NCBI RefSeq assembly: GCF_003696265.1
Contig: NZ_RFFH01000007.1
Span: 186,001-250,000, forward strand
From: Nocardia stercoris
GTDB lineage: Bacteria > Actinomycetota > Actinomycetes > Mycobacteriales > Mycobacteriaceae
Reading direction: 5' to 3'
Length of the DNA: 64,000 nt
In this document: positions 1 to 8,338 of the stretch, piece by piece
Position numbering within the stretch: the stretch's first letter is position 1
Layout: each line of letters starts with the position of its first letter
Notes under the pieces: model-generated
Database searches by the model: none
Seen by the model: only the letters and a program-made list of their open reading frames with translations
What the model was told of the DNA's origin: nothing
Made by a program: the position numbers and the translations under genes

Positions 1-149
1 GCAATACCTTCGTCGGGCCGCGGTTCGGCACCCGCGGACCCACCGGCTCGGTCGGCCGCAGCCGGGCCGCGCGCGACACGAAAACCGCCGCGGCTCTGTG
101 GGAGCTGTCCGAGCAGCTGACCGGAGTCGGCTTCCCGCACCTGCCCTGA
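1..149 (+). CDS. C-terminal end of a short-chain dehydrogenase/reductase (partial)
   Basis: The window opens inside a coding frame (codons from base 3) that stops with TGA at 147-149. The visible 48 residues end in an 'LWELSEQLTGV' segment. That ending is characteristic of the retinol-dehydrogenase or protochlorophyllide-reductase-like branch of NAD(P)-dependent SDR enzymes, in which the last helix carries an LW-x-x-SE-x-LTG pattern. The Rossmann fold and catalytic YxxxK lie upstream of the window, so the substrate cannot be judged. It converges on the P450 gene with a 44-base gap. Family assignment rests only on the tail. Confidence 0.6.
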   Translation, partial: NTFVGPRFGTRGPTGSVGRSRAARDTKTAAALWELSEQLTGVGFPHLP

Positions 150-193
150 TCGGCTCGGCTCCGCGGTCGCAGCGCGGGGCCGAGCCGTCGCGC

Positions 194-1411
194 TCACAGC
201 ATGAACGGCACCGTGGTGGGGCGGCGCACGTAGTAGCCCGGTGCGTAACGCACCGCGTCGATGTCGACGTCGAAATCCGGGCAGCGGGACAGGAGTTCGG
301 TGAGGGCGACGCGCGCCTGCAGGCGCGCGGCCGCCGCCCCGAGGCAGTGGTGCGCGCCGTGGGCGAAGGTGAGGATCTGCTTGGGGTCGCGCAGCACGTT
401 CAATTCGTCTGCGTCGGGCCCGAATTCGCGGTCGTCCCGGTTGGCCGAACCGTAGAGCAGCAGGGTCTTGCGACCGGCCGGGATGACGGTGCCGTCCAGG
501 TCCACATCGCGAGTCGTGGTGCGGCACAAGCCCTGTACGGGCGAGGTCAGCCGGGCGAACTCCTCCACCGCGGCGGGAATGCGGGACGGGTCCGCGGTGA
601 GCAGGGCGCGCTGCTCCGGCTGCCGGGCGAGCATCTGGATCGCCCCGCCCAGCAGGCCGGTGGTGGTGTCGTTGCCGCCGGCGACCATGGTGAAGGCGAA
701 ACCCAGGATCTCGATGATGCCGGCGTAATCGTCTGCGGCGACGCCGGTTCCGGCCGCGAGCAGGTGCGAGATGGTGTCGTCGGCGGGCTCGCGGCGGCGC
801 CGGTCGATCAGCTCGGTGAAGTAGACCATCATCTCGGCGATCGCCTGCTGCGCGTGCAGCGGGTTGCCGTTGGCACTGGCCTCCACGACCAGGTCGGTCC
901 AGACGTCGAAGCGGTCCCGGTCGCTCTCGGGCACACCCAGGTAGTGGGCGACGACCATGGTCGGCAGCGGCTTGAACAGCTGGGTGACGATGTCACCGCC
1001 GCCCTCGGCGCGCAGCCGCTCGATCCGCTCGACGACGAACCGCCGGACCTCCGGCTCGACGTCGGCCACCTGACGCGGGGTGAACCCGCGCGAGACCGAG
1101 CGGCGGAACGCGGTGTGCTGTGGCGGATCCTGCATGACCATCGGCGGGTTGTCGGCCAGGCCGGCGGCCTCGAGCTCGTCGTAGCGGATGGTGAGGCCGT
1201 TGGCCGAGGAGAACGTCTCGTGATCGCGGACCGCGTCGTAGACGTGGGTGTACCGGGACAGCACCCAGTAGTCCTCCGCCGGGTCGTCGTGGCGTACCCG
1301 GTGCACCGGATCGTGGTCGCGGAGCGCGCGGTACATGGGCCACGGCGCGCGCCAGGACTCCTCGGTGCAGGGGACGAAGGCCGGCGGGACGACTGACATT
1401 GTCGAGCTCAT
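194..1411 (-). CDS. Cytochrome P450
   Basis: A heme-thiolate monooxygenase of 405 residues, the usual size for soluble bacterial class I P450s. All hallmark motifs are visible: the I-helix oxygen-activation motif AGGNDTTTG near residue 244, the K-helix ExxR (EFAR) near 284, and the heme loop FAHGAHHCLG with the cysteine ligand near 356. It needs a separate ferredoxin and reductase, and none is encoded nearby. The start at 1411 was chosen over an upstream ATG at 1462. A minus-strand TTGACA (1441-1446) lies 17 bp from CACTGT (1418-1423), placing the transcript start almost on ATG 1411, so the mRNA is probably leaderless. The palindrome at 1425-1444 would fall inside the gene if 1462 were used. 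The divergent TetR gene is the likely regulator. Substrate unknown. Confidence 0.93.
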   Translation of the reverse strand: MSSTMSVVPPAFVPCTEESWRAPWPMYRALRDHDPVHRVRHDDPAEDYWVLSRYTHVYDAVRDHETFSSANGLTIRYDELEAAGLADNPPMVMQDPPQHTAFRRSVSRGFTPRQVADVEPEVRRFVVERIERLRAEGGGDIVTQLFKPLPTMVVAHYLGVPESDRDRFDVWTDLVVEASANGNPLHAQQAIAEMMVYFTELIDRRRREPADDTISHLLAAGTGVAADDYAGIIEILGFAFTMVAGGNDTTTGLLGGAIQMLARQPEQRALLTADPSRIPAAVEEFARLTSPVQGLCRTTTRDVDLDGTVIPAGRKTLLLYGSANRDDREFGPDADELNVLRDPKQILTFAHGAHHCLGAAAARLQARVALTELLSRCPDFDVDIDAVRYAPGYYVRRPTTVPFML

Positions 1412-1424
1412 ATCCAGACAGTGA

Positions 1425-1444
1425 GACATTTGGGTGTAAATGTC
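1425..1444. promoter_or_regulatory. Palindromic operator overlapping the P450 promoter
   Basis: GACATTT-N6-AAATGTC is a perfect 7-bp inverted repeat lying between the divergent P450 and TetR genes. It fills the spacer of the inferred P450 promoter and overlaps its -35 hexamer (TTGACA on the minus strand, 1441-1446). That is the classic placement for a TetR-family repressor. A possible -10 for the TetR gene (TAGACT, 1464-1469) lies just beyond it. Confidence 0.6.
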
Positions 1445-1497
1445 AATGGCACGAGAACTCATCTAGACTTGTCTCGCCGAACGATGGGAGGACGACG

Positions 1498-2085
1498 ATG
1501 AGCCACGACCGCTGGCTCGGCACGGCATACAGCGACCTCGCCGCACAGCGCATCCTGGATGTCGCCGCGGCCCTGTTCGCCGAACGCGGGGTCGCCGCGG
1601 TCGGCATGGCCGAGGTGGCCCGGGCCGCCGGGTGCTCGCGCGCCACCCTGTACCGGCACTTCGCCGACCGCAACCAGTTGCGCCTGGCCTACGTCCAGCG
1701 CGAAGCCCTGCGGGTGGGGACCCAGGTCGCCGCCGAGGTCGGCGCGCTCACCGACCCGAGCGAACGCCTCGTCGCCGGCATCCAGTCCGCGCTGCGCCGG
1801 GTCCGCGCCGACGCCACCATGTCGGCCTGGCTCACCCCCGACGGCGGCGGCATCGCGGCCGCCGTCGCCGACCGCTCCCCCGTGGTCGCGCATCTCGTCG
1901 CAGCCTTCCTCGGCGACCCCGACGACCCCGAGACCACTTGGCGCGCAGGCTGGCTCGTGCGCTGCGTGCTGTCGCTACTGATCACGCCCGCCGAGACCGA
2001 GGAGCAGGAACACCGGCTCCTGGAACAGTTCGTCGCGCCGGTCATCGTCGCGCCGGTGCCCGCGGCGAAAGGGCTGGGGCACTAG
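1498..2085 (+). CDS. TetR/AcrR family transcriptional regulator
   Basis: A 195-residue DNA-binding repressor. The N-terminal helix-turn-helix (about residues 17-60) reads through 'AAGCSRATLYRHFADRNQL', typical of TetR proteins. The C-terminal half is the variable ligand pocket and shows no family-specific motif I recognise. The ATG at 1498 was chosen because GGGAGG (1486-1491) sits 6 bases upstream; the longer frame upstream would read through the shared promoter. It is divergent from the P450, with the palindrome at 1425-1444 between them, so it probably represses the P450 and itself until a P450 substrate or product binds. Confidence 0.92.
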   Translation: MSHDRWLGTAYSDLAAQRILDVAAALFAERGVAAVGMAEVARAAGCSRATLYRHFADRNQLRLAYVQREALRVGTQVAAEVGALTDPSERLVAGIQSALRRVRADATMSAWLTPDGGGIAAAVADRSPVVAHLVAAFLGDPDDPETTWRAGWLVRCVLSLLITPAETEEQEHRLLEQFVAPVIVAPVPAAKGLGH

Positions 2086-2395
2086 CGAATCGGCGGGCAG
2101 CGTCCGATCGCCTCCCCGGCCTGTCCCGTCGTGAGTCCTCGACCGGCAGCTGTCGCGCCGGTGCGGCGCTACGGACTTCGAGCACCCGGCGCACTCCCGT
2201 CCCGAATGTCGCCTATACGTCGCACCGCTCGCCGAACGGCGAGTTGTCCTGCCGCACTGCGCGGGTAAGGTCGGCGACACTGTCCCGACTTCGCCTGCGA
2301 ATCCGGTCGCTGGGTATTTTCGATCCGCCGGAGCCGGAACGTCTTGTGGCTGACCGACGATATTCGGGCGAGCATCGAGCACAGCTGGAGGATTC
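2086..2395. other. Gene-free stretch before the LCP gene
   Basis: About 310 bases with no frame showing convincing coding character on either strand. The open frames here are high-arginine GC-shadow frames. No clear inverted repeat or sigma-70-like promoter stands out. It presumably carries the promoter of the LCP gene, whose ribosome-binding site (GGAGG) ends about 5 bases before 2396. Confidence 0.5.
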
Positions 2396-3766
2396 ATGCA
2401 GGGCGACGGGCCGAGACCGGCCGGGAACGGACGCCGGCCGGGCGGTTCGCAGCCGCGGTGGACAGGCGCGCCGCAGGACCGAAGGTCCCCCGGACCGCAG
2501 GGGCAGCGGCCGCCGCTCCGGCGATCCCAGATCCAGCCGGGCCCGGGTTACGGTGTGCCACACCGAGAACCGGACCTCGCACCGGCGCGGCGGCCGCGCC
2601 GCTGGTGGCGGATCACCCGGCTCGTCCTGCTGGTCCTGGTCGTGGCACTGGTCGCGCTGTTCGGGTACTCGGCCCAGCGCTTCGCCGACATGTCCGGCAC
2701 CATGGCGTCCTCGCACGCGCTCGACGGAGCGCCGAGTTCGGCCGGCGGCACGAACATTCTGCTGATGGGCCTCGACACCCGCAAGGACCAGGACGGGCAG
2801 CAGCTGCCGGCCGACATCCTCGACCAACTGCACGCCGGCGACGGGCAGGAGGGTGGCTACAACACCAATACCCTGATCCTGATTCACCTTCCGGCCGTCG
2901 GCGGGAAGGCGCAGGCCTTCTCCATCCCCCGTGACGACGCCGTCCAGGTGCACGGATACGGCATGCTGAAGATCAAGGAGGCGTACGGAAACGCCAAGGC
3001 CACCGCCGAATCCGCCGCGGTACAGCAGGGCATCACCGACAAGCACCAGCTCGAGACCATCGGCCGCGAAGCCGGGCGCAAACTCGAACTGCAGACCGTC
3101 AGCGAGCTGACCGGGGTGGCGATCGACCACTTCGCCGAGGTCAGTCTCGCCGGGTTCTACGACCTGGCCGCCGCTCTGGGCGGCGTGAAGGTGTGCTTGA
3201 ACAATCCGGTCGACGACTCCGACTACTCCGGGGCGGTGTTCCCGGCGGGCGTGCAGACCCTCGACGGCGCGCAGTCGCTGGCCTTCGTCCGCCAGCGACA
3301 CGGCCTGCCCAACGGCGACCTGGACCGCACCCACCGCCAGCAGGCGTTCCTGTCGTCGGCGTCGCATTCCATCCGCAGTCTCGGCACTCTCGGCAACCCG
3401 GCCAAGACCGGCGACATCATGGCCGCGGCCAAACGCGACATCGTCATCGACAGCCGGTGGAACGCCCTGTCGATGGCCATGCAGTTGCGCTCGCTCACCG
3501 GCGGCAACACGGTCTTCCAGACTCTGCCGATCGAGGGCTTCTACACCGTGAACGGCGAGAGCGCCAACCGCATCGACCCCGACGCGATCAAGGCCATCGT
3601 CAAGGCCACCTTCGCCGGCACCGCGACCGACGGCGGAACCGGCACGCCCACCGGCACTTCCGCGGGCAGCATCTCCGACGCGGGCACCGGCGGCGCGCCG
3701 GGCGACGGGCCCAGTGGCCCACCGGTGCAGGCGGATTCGAACGACGGAGTGCCCTGTGTGAACTGA
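2396..3766 (+). CDS. LytR-CpsA-Psr (LCP) family cell-wall glycopolymer ligase
   Basis: A membrane-anchored phosphotransferase of 456 residues. LCP proteins attach polyprenyl-phosphate-linked glycopolymers to peptidoglycan; in mycolic-acid actinomycetes this joins arabinogalactan to the wall. The N-terminus is a long Pro/Arg/Gln-rich cytoplasmic tail (about 1-75), followed by one transmembrane helix (about 76-96) and an extracellular LCP domain. Visible hallmarks are NILLMGLDTR, the SIPRDD motif, and the arginine-rich RQRH...GDLDRTHRQQ segment that binds the pyrophosphate. A Thr/Gly/Ser-rich tail closes the protein, and no C-terminal LytR_C domain is evident. The start is supported by GGAGG. 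A hairpin follows the stop. Confidence 0.92.
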   Translation: MQGDGPRPAGNGRRPGGSQPRWTGAPQDRRSPGPQGQRPPLRRSQIQPGPGYGVPHREPDLAPARRPRRWWRITRLVLLVLVVALVALFGYSAQRFADMSGTMASSHALDGAPSSAGGTNILLMGLDTRKDQDGQQLPADILDQLHAGDGQEGGYNTNTLILIHLPAVGGKAQAFSIPRDDAVQVHGYGMLKIKEAYGNAKATAESAAVQQGITDKHQLETIGREAGRKLELQTVSELTGVAIDHFAEVSLAGFYDLAAALGGVKVCLNNPVDDSDYSGAVFPAGVQTLDGAQSLAFVRQRHGLPNGDLDRTHRQQAFLSSASHSIRSLGTLGNPAKTGDIMAAAKRDIVIDSRWNALSMAMQLRSLTGGNTVFQTLPIEGFYTVNGESANRIDPDAIKAIVKATFAGTATDGGTGTPTGTSAGSISDAGTGGAPGDGPSGPPVQADSNDGVPCVN

Positions 3767-3809
3767 GCGAGACGGCCGGGTCCGGCGGATCGACGCCCGA
3801 CCGGGCCAC

Positions 3810-3833
3810 GACACCGGCTAACAGCCGGTTGTC
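3810..3833 (+). terminator. Stem-loop after the LCP gene
   Basis: ACCGGCT-AAC-AGCCGGT forms a 7-bp stem with a 3-base loop (3813-3829), extendable by GACA/TGTC flanks with one bulge. It lies 44 bases after the LCP stop and 24 bases before the next start. There is no T-tract, as is common for actinobacterial terminators. Confidence 0.5.
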
Positions 3834-3857
3834 CTGGGCCCCAGGTACTCTCGCGGC

Positions 3858-5408
3858 GTGACAACTGTGGAAGCGCCGATCGTGGCCGTGACCGTGTTCC
3901 CGGATGGGGCGCGGGTGACCCGGCGGGTGACGGTGACACCGGCGCCCGGCGATCAGCGGGTGGCGATCGGCGGGCTGCCGCTGGAGCTGGACCGGGACTC
4001 GGTACGGGTCGACGTGCGCGGGGCGACGCAGGTGCTGTGGGTGGAGGTGGCCGCGGAACGGCATTCGCAGTCACCCGATCCCGCCGTCCGAGATCTGCAG
4101 CGAGCCGCCGAGGAGACCCGGCAGCTCCTGGCGGAACTGGCCGACCGCACGGCCGTCGCCGACACCCGCGCGGACCTGCTGACCGGCGTGAACCGGCGAG
4201 CCGCGAGCGCGTTCGCGAAAGCGCTAACCGCCGGCGAGATCGAACCCGATCGTATTGCGGCACTGAGTGATTCGCTGTCGGAGCAGTTGACCACCGTCCT
4301 GGCCGGCAAGCGCGAGCTGCGCACCCGGACGCAGGAGGGTGACGAACGGTTGCGCGCGCTGGAACGCGAACTCGCCGAGCGGCGCGCACAGCGCGAACCG
4401 GACCGGCAGGTCGTGCTCGTCGGCCTCGACGGCGACACCGACGGCGATATCGAGCTCGAACTGTCCTACGTCGTGGACAACGCCCAGTGGACGTCGAGCT
4501 ACGACCTGCGCCTCACCGGCGACCGGCTCACCCTCACCTGGCACGCCGAGATCACCCAGAGCACCGGCGAGGACTGGCCGGACTGCGCACTGGCGCTGTC
4601 CACCGCCCGTCCCGCCCGCACCGCGCGGCTGCCCGAGACGACACCGTGGTTCCTGGACCGGGTCCGCCCGCCGATGCCGGTGGCGCCGGCCGCCTTCGGC
4701 GCCCCGGCCGGTGCCCCGATGCCATCGGGTGTTCCCGACGGTGTCCGCGCCCGCTCGGCACGCGCCTACACCCCCGCCGTGGAACACGGCGATACCGCGA
4801 CCACCTACCGGCCCGCGCACACCGTGGCCGTCCCCACGGACGGCACCGCCCACCGCACCACGGTCGCCGTGGTCGACCTGGCGACGGTCCTGGACCACAT
4901 CACGTTCCCGGCGCAGGGCACCGAGGCGTTCCTGCGCGCGACCGCCACCAACACCTCCGAGCACACCCTGCGCCCGGGCCGCGCGTCGGTCTTCCACGAT
5001 TCCGAGTTCGTCGGGACCACCTCCCTCGACACCTGGGCGCCGGGTGAGGAGGTGGAACTGAATCTCGGTGTCGACGACCGGATCCGGGTGGACCGCGAGC
5101 TGGTCCGCCGCACCGCCGGCAAGGCCGTCATCGGCACGTCGCGCCGCCGCGAGGTCCGCTACCGGATCACCGTCGGCAACCACGGCCGCCGGCCTACGAC
5201 CGTCACTGTCCTGGAACGCATTCCGGTCTCCCGCGACGAGGACATCGTCGTCAAGGACGTCACCTGCCAGCCCACCCCACAGGACCGTACCGACCTCGGT
5301 GAGCTGACCTGGCGGATCCCGCTCGCCGAGGGCGCGGCCACCGACGTCACGGTGGGCTTCCGCGTCGACACCGCCCGCGGCGTCGAGATCGCCGGCTGGC
5401 GGGACTGA
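3858..5408 (+). CDS. MuiA-type protein (DUF4140/DUF4139)
   Basis: A 516-residue protein of the mucoidy inhibitor MuiA family. The N-terminus 'VTVFPDGARVTRR' matches the DUF4140 start, where a short beta segment precedes a charged helical coiled-coil region (about residues 75-180, rich in Glu, Arg and Gln). A DUF4139 beta domain follows from about residue 190 ('VDNAQWTSSYDLRL' then 'GEDWPDCALALSTA'). The family has no established enzymatic activity. In E. coli related genes were linked to reduced mucoidy, hence the name. No signal peptide is visible, so it may be cytoplasmic. It starts with GTG at 3858. A Pro/Ala-rich insert interrupts the domain near residues 270-300. Confidence 0.85.
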   Translation: MTTVEAPIVAVTVFPDGARVTRRVTVTPAPGDQRVAIGGLPLELDRDSVRVDVRGATQVLWVEVAAERHSQSPDPAVRDLQRAAEETRQLLAELADRTAVADTRADLLTGVNRRAASAFAKALTAGEIEPDRIAALSDSLSEQLTTVLAGKRELRTRTQEGDERLRALERELAERRAQREPDRQVVLVGLDGDTDGDIELELSYVVDNAQWTSSYDLRLTGDRLTLTWHAEITQSTGEDWPDCALALSTARPARTARLPETTPWFLDRVRPPMPVAPAAFGAPAGAPMPSGVPDGVRARSARAYTPAVEHGDTATTYRPAHTVAVPTDGTAHRTTVAVVDLATVLDHITFPAQGTEAFLRATATNTSEHTLRPGRASVFHDSEFVGTTSLDTWAPGEEVELNLGVDDRIRVDRELVRRTAGKAVIGTSRRREVRYRITVGNHGRRPTTVTVLERIPVSRDEDIVVKDVTCQPTPQDRTDLGELTWRIPLAEGAATDVTVGFRVDTARGVEIAGWRD

Positions 5409-5552
5409 GAGCCGTCGGGCGTCCGGCGAGCCACTCGCAGACAGCTGCCGCCGGGGTGGGCGGTGGTGGCCGCCGGGAATGCGGCTGCGCCATTTGGATT
5501 CAGGCTGATCGTGACCCGCGACGTCGGGGCGCCGGGACCGTAGCGTCGACGA

Positions 5553-5640
5553 CACCATCCAGAGCGGTTCGGAGACCTGGCTCGTAGACCGCAGCAACCC
5601 CCCGATGTCGGGCAGGGTGCTTCCGCCAGGACCGATGGAG
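5553..5640 (+). promoter_or_regulatory. SAM-I (S-box) riboswitch controlling the sulfur operon
   Basis: The leader contains the S-box core in order: a P1 left strand CCATC (5555-5559), CAGAGCGG (5560-5567), a P2 arm closing as ACCGC (5589-5593), the invariant GCAACC (5594-5599), a P3 hairpin CCCGA/TCGGG (5601-5612), GGTGCT (5616-5621), a short P4 (TCC/GGA) and the P1 right strand GATGG (5634-5638). The P1 right strand overlaps the GGAGG ribosome-binding site (5637-5641) of the first gene. Ligand-stabilised P1 should therefore hide the ribosome-binding site directly and turn translation off when S-adenosylmethionine is plentiful. It resembles SAM-I rather than SAM-IV in the AGAG and GGAGA region. 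Not modelled thermodynamically. Confidence 0.88.
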
Positions 5641-5652
5641 GCGCGAAACCCG

Positions 5653-6729
5653 ATGAAGCTGTTGCTGTTCAGTCTGATCACCCATCTGCCGGATCCGGTG
5701 ACCGGGGCCACCGAGACGGCCGCGCAGCGGCTGGGGCGAGTGGTCGACAGTGCGCGGCTGGCCGAGGAACTGGGCTACGACGGCTTCGCTGTCGGTGAGC
5801 GGCACGAGGACCCGTTCATCTCGGCGGCACCGCCGGTGGTGCTCAGCCATATCGCGGCGGTCACCTCCCGGATCGCCCTGTTCACCGGGGTGACGACGCT
5901 GAGCCTGCTCGATCCGGTGCGGGCGTTCGAGGACTACTCGACGCTGGACAACCTGTCCGCCGGGCGGCTCGAACTGATCATCGGCAAGGGCAACGGGACC
6001 GCACAGGCCGAGCTGTTCGATGTCACCGCCGCGGATCAGTGGGCGCGGTTGCGCTCCGGCTACGAGCTGTTGCGGCAACTGTGGGAGAGCGAGAGCGTCA
6101 CCTGGTCCGGCGACTTCCGGCCGCCGCTGCGCGCGGCGAAGGCGCTCCCCCGGCCGCTGCAACCCCGCCTGCGCATCTGGCACGGCAGCGCCACCAGCCG
6201 GGAATCGGTGGAATACGCCGCGCGCCACGGTGATCCGATCTTCTCCGCGAACGTGACCAATCCGGTCGAGCCGTACGCCGAACTCGTCGCGCACTACCGC
6301 GAGCAGTGGGCCGCGCACGGCCGCGACCCGGCCGACGCGCTGGTCGGCGCCGGCACCGCGGGACTGTACGTCACGAAGAACTCCCAGGACGCCGTCGAGG
6401 CGTACCGCCCGCTGTTCGCGGCCCGGCAGGCCGCCATGGTCCGCGCGCAACGCTCGGACATCATCTTTCCCACCCTCGAGGACTTCGTCGAGCGTAGCTC
6501 CGCGCTGATCGGCAGCCCGCAGCAGATCCTGGACAAGCTCGGCCGCTACCACGAGGCGCTCGGGCACGAGGTGATCACGTTGCCGGCGGATCGCGACGGT
6601 TTCACCGCCGCGCAGCATCGCGACAGTCTCGAACTCTTCCAAGCCGAGGTCGCGCCGGAGCTACGCCGCCGCGTCCCGAGCCGGCCGATCGGCGCCGAGC
6701 GCGCCACATCCGAAGGAATCCACGCATGA
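5653..6729 (+). CDS. LLM-class flavin-dependent monooxygenase, first gene of the SAM-riboswitch operon
   Basis: A 358-residue luciferase-like TIM-barrel enzyme that uses reduced flavin supplied by a partner reductase. Typical elements are the early 'LAEELGYDGFAVGERH' strand-helix with the metal/flavin-side histidine, then 'TGVTTLSLLDPVRAFEDYSTLDNLSAGRLELIIGKG' spread over residues 82-118. The ATG at 5653 is preferred because in-frame starts at 5605 and 5635 lie inside the riboswitch, and GGAGG (5637-5641) fits 5653 with an 11-base spacer. The stop overlaps the next start by 4 bases (ATGA). S-box control and the transporter neighbours suggest oxidation of an organosulfur compound; the exact substrate is unknown. 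Confidence 0.9.
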   Translation: MKLLLFSLITHLPDPVTGATETAAQRLGRVVDSARLAEELGYDGFAVGERHEDPFISAAPPVVLSHIAAVTSRIALFTGVTTLSLLDPVRAFEDYSTLDNLSAGRLELIIGKGNGTAQAELFDVTAADQWARLRSGYELLRQLWESESVTWSGDFRPPLRAAKALPRPLQPRLRIWHGSATSRESVEYAARHGDPIFSANVTNPVEPYAELVAHYREQWAAHGRDPADALVGAGTAGLYVTKNSQDAVEAYRPLFAARQAAMVRAQRSDIIFPTLEDFVERSSALIGSPQQILDKLGRYHEALGHEVITLPADRDGFTAAQHRDSLELFQAEVAPELRRRVPSRPIGAERATSEGIHA

Positions 6730-8327
6730 AACGAGCTCTGGCACTGGCCGCTGTGGCCGCCCTCACCACGGCCCTCGCGGCCTGTGGCGGCAACACCGGC
6801 GAGACCACCGGTGGCACACCGCATCCCGGCGGCACCCTGCGCTACGGGCTGTCCCAGGCCCCGACCTGCCCGGATCCGGCGCAGGCCGGTACCAACCAGA
6901 CCATCTATGTGGACCGGCAGGTCGTGGATTCGCTGACCGACCAGGACCCGGCGAGCGGCCAACCGAAGCCGTGGCTGGCCGACAGCTGGCAGATCGGCAC
7001 GGACGCACGCAGTTTCACCTTTCACCTGCGCGACGGTGTCACCTTCGGCGACGGCACGCCGCTGACCGCGGACAGCGTGGGCCGGACCTTCGACTCGATC
7101 GTGCGGCTCGGCGGCGCCAAGGCACCGCTCGGCGCGAGCTACCTGGCCGGTTACACGGGATCGACGGTGATCGATCCGCACACCGTGCGCGTCGACTTCG
7201 ACCGGCCGAACAGCCAATTCCTGCAGGCCACCTCGACCCCGCAACTCGGTATCCTCGCGGACGCGACCACTTCGAAATCGGCCGAGGACCGCTGCGCGGC
7301 CGGCGCGGTCGTCGGCAGCGGTCCGTTCACCTTCGCCGACTGGAAGCAGGGCGCCTCGGCGACCCTGGCCAAGCGGGCCGGATATGCCTGGGGCTCCGCG
7401 GTTTTCGCTACCACCGGCGAGCCCTATCTCGATCGGATCCAGTTCACGGTGATCCCCGAGTCGGGCGTGCGGGTCGGCAGCGTGTCGTCGGGGCAGCTCG
7501 ACGCCGCCAGTGACGTCCTGCCCCAGGACGCGGCCCAGGTCGAGAGCGCGGGCGGCCGCGTCCTGAACTTCACGAATCCGGGCATCCCGTTCGGGTTGCA
7601 GCCCAACGTGACTCGGGGCCCGCTGCGGGATCCGCAGGTGCGCAAGGCACTGCAGACCGCGATCGACCGCAAGGAACTCGTCGACACCGTGCTCGGCCCG
7701 CAGTTCAAGACGGCCACCAGCGCGCTGGCGTCCCGCACCCCCGGCTACGTCGATCACGCGGCGGACCTGACCTTCGACCGGGCGCGCACAACGCAGACCC
7801 TGGACGCGGCCGGATGGGCACCCGGGCCTGACGGGATCCGTGTGAAAGACGGTCAGCGGCTGAGCTTCTCGGTGCTGTACGCCTCGGTCTTCGCCGGCAA
7901 TCAGGCCATCCTCGAACTGGTGCAGCAGCAGCTGAAGAAGTCCGGCATCGAGCTGCGCCTGGATCAGCAGGCGGCCGCCGAGTACACCGCGCGGCAGAAC
8001 CGCAAGGACTACGACGCCCTCTACTACAACACCACCCGCGCCGACGGCGACATCCTGCGCACCACATTCGGTCTCGACCAGCAGAACTTCAACGCCCGCG
8101 GGCCGATCCCCGATCTCGACCAGGTGCTCGGCGCCGAGCTCGCCACCACCGATGCGGCGCAGCGTGCCGGATTGATCGCTCGCGCACAGCAATCGGTACT
8201 CGACAACGGGCTGTGGATTCCGACGATCGAACTGTCGCAGGCCATCGGCACCGCCGGTTCCGTCGCGGATCTGAAGTTCGAGGCCTCGGGGCGGCTGCAG
8301 TTCCACGACGCCTGGCTACGGCAGTAG
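6726..8327 (+). CDS. ABC transporter substrate-binding lipoprotein, peptide/nickel (family 5) type
   Basis: A 533-residue extracytoplasmic receptor of the DppA/OppA/NikA superfamily. The N-terminus has a basic start and hydrophobic core ending in the lipobox LAAC with lipidated Cys20. The mature protein shows the SBP_bac_5 layout, including 'SFTFHLRDGVTFGDGTPLTADSV' split across residues 98-119 and the later 'VRKALQTAIDRKELV' hinge segment. It overlaps the upstream monooxygenase by 4 bases and is followed by two permeases and a double ATPase, so the importer is complete. Family 5 receptors bind peptides, opines, nickel chelates and glutathione. Here a sulfur-containing ligand is inferred from the riboswitch. 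Confidence 0.92.
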   Translation: MKRALALAAVAALTTALAACGGNTGETTGGTPHPGGTLRYGLSQAPTCPDPAQAGTNQTIYVDRQVVDSLTDQDPASGQPKPWLADSWQIGTDARSFTFHLRDGVTFGDGTPLTADSVGRTFDSIVRLGGAKAPLGASYLAGYTGSTVIDPHTVRVDFDRPNSQFLQATSTPQLGILADATTSKSAEDRCAAGAVVGSGPFTFADWKQGASATLAKRAGYAWGSAVFATTGEPYLDRIQFTVIPESGVRVGSVSSGQLDAASDVLPQDAAQVESAGGRVLNFTNPGIPFGLQPNVTRGPLRDPQVRKALQTAIDRKELVDTVLGPQFKTATSALASRTPGYVDHAADLTFDRARTTQTLDAAGWAPGPDGIRVKDGQRLSFSVLYASVFAGNQAILELVQQQLKKSGIELRLDQQAAAEYTARQNRKDYDALYYNTTRADGDILRTTFGLDQQNFNARGPIPDLDQVLGAELATTDAAQRAGLIARAQQSVLDNGLWIPTIELSQAIGTAGSVADLKFEASGRLQFHDAWLRQ

Positions 8328-8338
8328 GAGGCGGAATC

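Noticed and set aside
2213..3814. Minus-strand frame of 533 codons opposite the LCP gene
   Set aside because: The plus-strand LCP protein has clear family motifs and a ribosome-binding site; the minus frame has none.
5605..5652. Earlier starts for the first sulfur-operon gene
   Set aside because: They lie inside the riboswitch, and the residues they add do not look like an LLM N-terminus.
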